From UMGS1052 sp045580005 (GTDB lineage Bacteria; Bacillota; Clostridia; Oscillospirales; CAG-382), in assembly GCA_045580005.1 (NCBI GenBank), contig JAZNMZ010000070.1:1-9675 (forward strand): a DNA stretch of 9,675 nucleotides, written 5' to 3'. This document shows, piece after piece, positions 7,170-9,675 of this stretch (the first letter of the stretch is position 1; every line of letters begins with the position of its first letter). A program made the translations under genes and the position numbers. The notes beneath the pieces were generated by a model. The model made no database searches. It saw nothing but the letters and a program-made list of their open reading frames with translations, and was not told the origin of the DNA.

Positions 7170-7349
7170 AAAAAATTATTCCGGCACCCAAAGCACGCAC
7201 GCCGGGTACCGTACAATGTCTTATTTTTTGTGGAGCAAAATAAGCACATGGATTTTTATATATTGATAATCGAAAATATGCGGGGGAAGGTAGCTTCCGC
7301 CCAAAATCACTCAATATTTTCTACTTTGCAATTTTTTATATATTCCGAT
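7170..7349 (-). ncRNA. Candidate structured RNA (small RNA or first part of the rny leader)
   Basis: A transcript from the promoter at 7356-7384 would start near 7349. In order it contains: ATATTGA and TCAATAT arms closing a domain with an inner GGAAG/CTTCC hairpin (about 7259-7314); a strong hairpin CTTATTTT/AAAATAAG (7220-7227 with 7237-7244); and a hairpin CGGTACCC/GGGTGCCG (7204-7211 with 7182-7189), followed 6 nt later by six T residues (complement of 7170-7175). No convincing protein is encoded. About 180 nt would fit a small RNA; equally it could be the 5' end of a 400-nt rny leader with an internal attenuator. I do not recognise a known RNA family. Confidence 0.4.
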
Positions 7350-7355
7350 ACACTA

Positions 7356-7384
7356 ATTGTATAACTTTCTTGAAGTCCTGTCAA
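7356..7384 (-). promoter_or_regulatory. Strong sigma-A promoter driving leftward transcription toward rny
   Basis: On the minus strand a perfect -35 TTGACA (complement of 7379-7384) and a -10 TACAAT (complement of 7356-7361) are 17 bp apart. It is the best leftward promoter in the divergent region and lies about 400 nt upstream of the rny start. No comparably good promoter is visible nearer to rny. Confidence 0.82.
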
Positions 7385-7405
7385 GAAGCAGATCTTTGTT
7401 TTGTT

Positions 7406-7442
7406 ACATAATTTATGTTTTGTTTTCTTTTTGTTCACAAAA
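7406..7442. promoter_or_regulatory. Two dyads in the divergent intergenic region, possible operators
   Basis: ACATAA-T-TTATGT (7406-7418) and TTTTGT-TC-ACAAAA (7429-7442) are perfect small palindromes, 10 bp apart. They lie just upstream of the leftward promoter. The rest of 7385-7570 is A/T-rich and holds no gene that I can see. The regulator, if any, is unknown; A/T richness makes chance palindromes likely. Confidence 0.3.
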
Positions 7443-7570
7443 CAGAAGTATTTCTCTGCAAATTTTGTGGCAAAGTCGGCTTACCTGTAAATAATATAAT
7501 AGAAAAAAGGTGTAAAAGAGAGCAAAACTGCCAAAATATATCATAGCGGAGCTTTTTTGATAAAAAAGTG

Positions 7571-7599
7571 TTGACAAAAAGGATTCTATACTGTATAAT
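7571..7599 (+). promoter_or_regulatory. Perfect-consensus sigma-A promoter of the rpsL-rpsG-fusA operon
   Basis: TTGACA at 7571-7576, a 17-bp spacer and TATAAT at 7594-7599 match the sigma-A consensus at all 12 positions. Transcription should begin near 7606, about 100 nt before the rpsL start codon. Confidence 0.95.
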
Positions 7600-7615
7600 G
7601 TACAAGTTGAGTAAT

Positions 7616-7672
7616 ATGCCCAGCATGCCCAAATGCAGTGAGTGTCGCATTTTGGCTGCTTTGCAGACTCAC
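7616..7672 (+). promoter_or_regulatory. Structured rpsL mRNA leader with a possible pseudoknot
   Basis: CCAAATGC (7629-7636) pairs with GCATTTTGG (7647-7655, one bulged T). The loop contains GTGAGT (7638-7643), which is complementary to ACTCAC (7667-7672). Between them sits a CTGC-TTT-GCAG hairpin (7656-7666) that abuts both helices with no unpaired base. Two copies of ATGCCCA (7616-7622 and 7625-7631) precede it. The arrangement suits a folded ribosomal-protein leader, but it is not one that I recognise. Confidence 0.45.
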
Positions 7673-7705
7673 AAAAACAACAAATTTTTAAAGAGGAGGT
7701 GCGGT

Positions 7706-8125
7706 ATGCCAACATTCAACCAGTTAGTTCGTAAAGGACGCGAACAGGTAACTTACAAGTCGAAATCTCCTGCACTCGGAAAGGGAACAAACTCCCTCAA
7801 AAAGATTGCAACAGATGTTAACTCTCCCCAGAAGAGAGGCGTTTGTACAAAGGTTTCCACAAAGACTCCTAAGAAGCCTAACTCTGCTCTCCGTAAGATC
7901 GCAAGAGTAAGACTTACAAACGGAATCGAAGTTACATCTTACATCCCCGGAATCGGTCACAACCTTCAGGAGCACAGCGTAGTGCTTATCCGTGGAGGAA
8001 GAGTTAAGGACCTTCCTGGTGTTCGTTATCACATTATCCGTGGTACACTCGATACACAGGGCGTTGCTAAGAGAAACCAGTCCCGTTCTAAGTACGGTGC
8101 TAAGAAGGAAAAGGCTAAGAGCTGA
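7706..8125 (+). CDS. rpsL: 30S ribosomal protein S12
   Basis: The 139-residue protein is S12, which lines the decoding centre of the small ribosomal subunit. The N-terminus MPTFNQLVRKGR and the blocks PQKRGVC (41-47), TPKKPNSALRK (54-64) and GGRVKDLPGVRYH (97-109) are classic S12. Lysines at 56, 57 and 101, where streptomycin-resistance changes occur, are the wild-type residues; Asp102 is the aspartate methylthiolated by RimO in some bacteria. The frame stays open upstream to an ATG at 7568, but the ATG at 7706 is chosen because AGGAGG (7694-7699) lies 6 nt before it and the protein then begins exactly as in relatives. It is the first gene of the str operon. Confidence 0.98.
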   Translation: MPTFNQLVRKGREQVTYKSKSPALGKGTNSLKKIATDVNSPQKRGVCTKVSTKTPKKPNSALRKIARVRLTNGIEVTSYIPGIGHNLQEHSVVLIRGGRVKDLPGVRYHIIRGTLDTQGVAKRNQSRSKYGAKKEKAKS

Positions 8126-8142
8126 GTTCTTTCTGCATACCG

Positions 8143-8251
8143 GCTCATATTGAGCAAACAAGGTTTGTATTTTGGATATATGCCGCATTCACTATATATT
8201 TTGTGTGCGGAACTTCCAAAGTGCTGACGAAAGGTAATCATTTCGAGTACC
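8143..8251 (+). promoter_or_regulatory. Intercistronic region between rpsL and rpsG with several hairpins
   Basis: The 162-nt gap (8126-8287) holds four small inverted repeats: GCTCA-TAT-TGAGC (8143-8155), CAAAC-AAG-GTTTG (8155-8167), CCGCA..CAC/GTG-TGCGG (8183-8210, two bulged T residues) and GGTA..TACC (8233-8251). None has a U-tract. In E. coli, protein S7 represses its own operon by binding the rpsL-rpsG gap; a similar role here is inferred only from position. Confidence 0.4.
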
Positions 8252-8287
8252 TATGAATTCATCTATATTATGAAGGAGGGAAGTATA

Positions 8288-8755
8288 GTGCCAAGAAGAG
8301 GTTCTGTACCAAAGAGAGACATACTCCCCGATCCGATGTACAACTCCAAGCTTGTAACAAAGCTTATTAACAACATTATGTACGACGGTAAAAAGGGCGT
8401 AGCTCAGAAAATAGTTTACGAAGCTTTTGATATCATCAATCAGAAGGGACAGGATCCTATTGAAGCTTTCCAGAAAGCAATGGAAAACATCATGCCTGTT
8501 CTCGAAGTTAAGGCACGCCGTGTTGGTGGTTCTACCTACCAGGTGCCGATTGAAGTAAGACCCGAAAGAAGACAGACACTCGGTCTCAGATGGCTTACAA
8601 CTTATTCTCGTGCAAGAAGCGAAAGAACTATGGCCGAAAGACTCGCAGGAGAAATCCTCGACGCAGTTGCAGGAATCGGTTCTGCCGTTAAGAAGCGCGA
8701 AGACACTCACAAGATGGCCGAAGCTAACAAGGCTTTTGCACATTACAGATATTAA
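8288..8755 (+). CDS. rpsG: 30S ribosomal protein S7
   Basis: The 155-residue protein is S7, a primary 16S rRNA binder that organises the 30S head and touches the exit-site tRNA. The segment DPMYNSKLVTKLINNIMYDGKK (15-36) and the beta-hairpin KARRVGGSTYQVP (75-87) are family signatures, and RWLTTYSRAR follows at 101-110. The start is GTG at 8288, not the upstream ATG at 8270: GGAGGG (8275-8280) is 7 nt before the GTG, the ATG has no site, and the product then starts MPRRG like other S7 proteins. In other bacteria S7 is also a translational repressor of this operon. Confidence 0.97.
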   Translation: MPRRGSVPKRDILPDPMYNSKLVTKLINNIMYDGKKGVAQKIVYEAFDIINQKGQDPIEAFQKAMENIMPVLEVKARRVGGSTYQVPIEVRPERRQTLGLRWLTTYSRARSERTMAERLAGEILDAVAGIGSAVKKREDTHKMAEANKAFAHYRY

Positions 8756-8773
8756 TCGAGATTTTAAGAATGA

Positions 8774-8807
8774 GCGGGTTGCGGGAGAACTCTCCCGTAC
8801 GATCCGC
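8774..8807 (+). other. Hairpin between rpsG and fusA
   Basis: CGGGAG (8782-8787) and CTCCCG (8792-8797) form a 6-bp GC stem with a 4-nt loop, with an outer GCGG/CCGC helix (8774-8777 with 8804-8807) across an internal loop. There is no U-tract. It precedes the fusA ribosome binding site by 14 nt and could tune fusA translation or mark a processing site. Confidence 0.5.
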
Positions 8808-8838
8808 AGGTTAGAATTTATAAGGAGTAACAATCCAA

Positions 8839-9675
8839 ATGGGAAGACAATATCCGCTTGAATTTACCCGCAACATCGGTATCATGGCGCATATCGACGC
8901 TGGTAAAACAACAACAACCGAGCGAATTCTGTATTACACCGGTAAGACTCACAAGATTGGTGAAACCCATGACGGTTCTGCAACAATGGACTGGATGGAG
9001 CAGGAGCAGGAAAGAGGTATCACAATTACTTCTGCTGCTACAACCTGTTACTGGAAGAACAACAGAATTAACATTATCGACACCCCCGGTCACGTTGACT
9101 TCACTGTTGAAGTTGAGCGTTCACTCCGCGTACTTGACGGCTCTGTTACAGTTCTCTGTGCTAAGGGCGGCGTTGAGCCTCAGTCCGAAACAGTATGGCG
9201 TCAGGCTGACAAGTATGGTGTTCCTCGTATGTGCTATGTTAACAAGATGGACATCATGGGTGCAAACTTCTACAAAGTTGTAGATATGATAAGAGATCGC
9301 CTCAAGGCTAACGCCGTGCCGATTCAGCTTCCTATCGGTGCTGAAGAGACATTCAAGGGCATCATCGACCTTCTCGAAATGAAGGCTTATATCTACGAGG
9401 ACGATATCGGCGTTAAGATCAACGTTACAGATATCCCTGCAGATATGGTTGAGAAGGCAAATCAGTTCAGAGCTGAGCTCATCGAGCACATCGCTGAAAC
9501 AGACGAGGAGCTTCTCGAGAAGTACCTCGGCGGTGAAGAGTTCACAATCGACGAAATGAAGGCTGCTATCCGTAAGTCTACTATCGCCAACACAATGGTT
9601 CCCGTAGTTTGCGGTACATCCTACAAGAATAAGGGCGTTCAGAAGCTTCTCGACGCTGTTATCGACTATATGCCT
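8839..9675 (+). CDS. fusA: Elongation factor G (partial, C-terminus off the right edge)
   Basis: The first 279 residues of EF-G, the GTPase that drives ribosomal translocation, are present; the full protein is about 690 residues. All nucleotide motifs are intact: AHIDAGKTT (17-25, P-loop), RGITI (59-63, switch I), DTPGH (81-85, switch II, catalytic His85), NKMD (135-138) and GTS (259-261). The G-domain insert of about 100 residues characteristic of EF-G (after NKMD) is present. The ATG at 8839 follows AAGGAG (8822-8827) by 11 nt, a slightly long spacing. It is the third gene of the operon. The stretch LCAKGGVEPQS (106-116) has a Lys where Val or Ala is more usual. Confidence 0.97.
   Translation, partial: MGRQYPLEFTRNIGIMAHIDAGKTTTTERILYYTGKTHKIGETHDGSATMDWMEQEQERGITITSAATTCYWKNNRINIIDTPGHVDFTVEVERSLRVLDGSVTVLCAKGGVEPQSETVWRQADKYGVPRMCYVNKMDIMGANFYKVVDMIRDRLKANAVPIQLPIGAEETFKGIIDLLEMKAYIYEDDIGVKINVTDIPADMVEKANQFRAELIEHIAETDEELLEKYLGGEEFTIDEMKAAIRKSTIANTMVPVVCGTSYKNKGVQKLLDAVIDYMP

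Noticed and set aside
7025..7364. Short open frames on both strands in the divergent region
   Set aside because: No ribosome binding sites, no recognisable domains, and odd composition; the region looks like structured RNA instead.
7431..7439. DnaA-box-like TTGTTCACA
   Set aside because: Two mismatches to the usual box and only one copy; no origin-like cluster is present.
7494..7499. TATAAT on the plus strand as a second rpsL promoter
   Set aside because: No acceptable -35 box at the right distance; the consensus promoter at 7571-7599 suffices.
7568..7705. In-frame upstream extension of rpsL by 46 codons
   Set aside because: It overlaps the consensus promoter and the leader; the ATG at 7706 has the ribosome binding site and gives the conserved S12 N-terminus.
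8171..8199. TTGGAT-17-TATATT as a promoter for rpsG
   Set aside because: The -35 box matches only three of six positions, and the hairpin context and operon layout explain the region better.
8270..8287. ATG start for rpsG six codons upstream
   Set aside because: The strong GGAGGG lies after this ATG and directs the GTG at 8288; S7 proteins start MPRRG.

Overview
The window looks like a chromosomal segment of a Gram-positive anaerobe of the class Clostridia, and the order Oscillospirales or Lachnospirales is a reasonable guess. The reasons are a str cluster in the order rpsL-rpsG-fusA, a TTG-started ribonuclease Y gene (rny), a KtrAB-type potassium system, an AraM/EgsA-type glycerol-1-phosphate dehydrogenase, strong AGGAGG ribosome binding sites and consensus sigma-A promoters with 17-bp spacers. 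The genus cannot be fixed from the sequence alone.

Layout. Everything from 1 to about 7384 is transcribed leftward (minus strand); everything from 7571 to the end is transcribed rightward. Reading leftward from the divergence point: a strong promoter (7356-7384) with a structured region of about 400 nt, then rny (5398-6945), a weak hairpin, a tRNA-Arg(CCG) gene (5262-5339) with a terminator, a small patch of TTTCAC-linked modular repeats, a promoter, and a two-gene potassium uptake operon (ktrB then ktrA) with a strong terminator. Next come a singly transcribed glycerol-1-phosphate dehydrogenase gene with its own promoter and terminator, and finally a family 3 glycoside hydrolase gene that runs off the left edge (492 codons visible). 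Rightward: a perfect-consensus promoter (TTGACA-17-TATAAT), a leader that can form a pseudoknot, rpsL, a long 162-nt gap with several hairpins, rpsG, another hairpin, and the first 279 codons of fusA.

How the genes work together. rpsL, rpsG and fusA form the translation (str) operon, likely with leader or intercistronic control. KtrB and KtrA form one potassium transporter (membrane pore plus nucleotide-binding gating ring). RNase Y is the membrane-anchored endonuclease that starts mRNA decay. The glycerol-1-phosphate dehydrogenase and the glycoside hydrolase are each in their own transcription unit; their adjacency recalls, but does not prove, the link of araM to sugar-utilisation operons in Bacillus.

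The genes themselves are ordinary. The parts that deserve a second look are non-coding: the promoter plus structured RNA upstream of rny, the rpsL leader pseudoknot, the rpsL-rpsG gap, the 11-bp inverted repeat over the hydrolase promoter, and the TTTCAC repeat patch. No CRISPR array, insertion sequence or defence system is visible.
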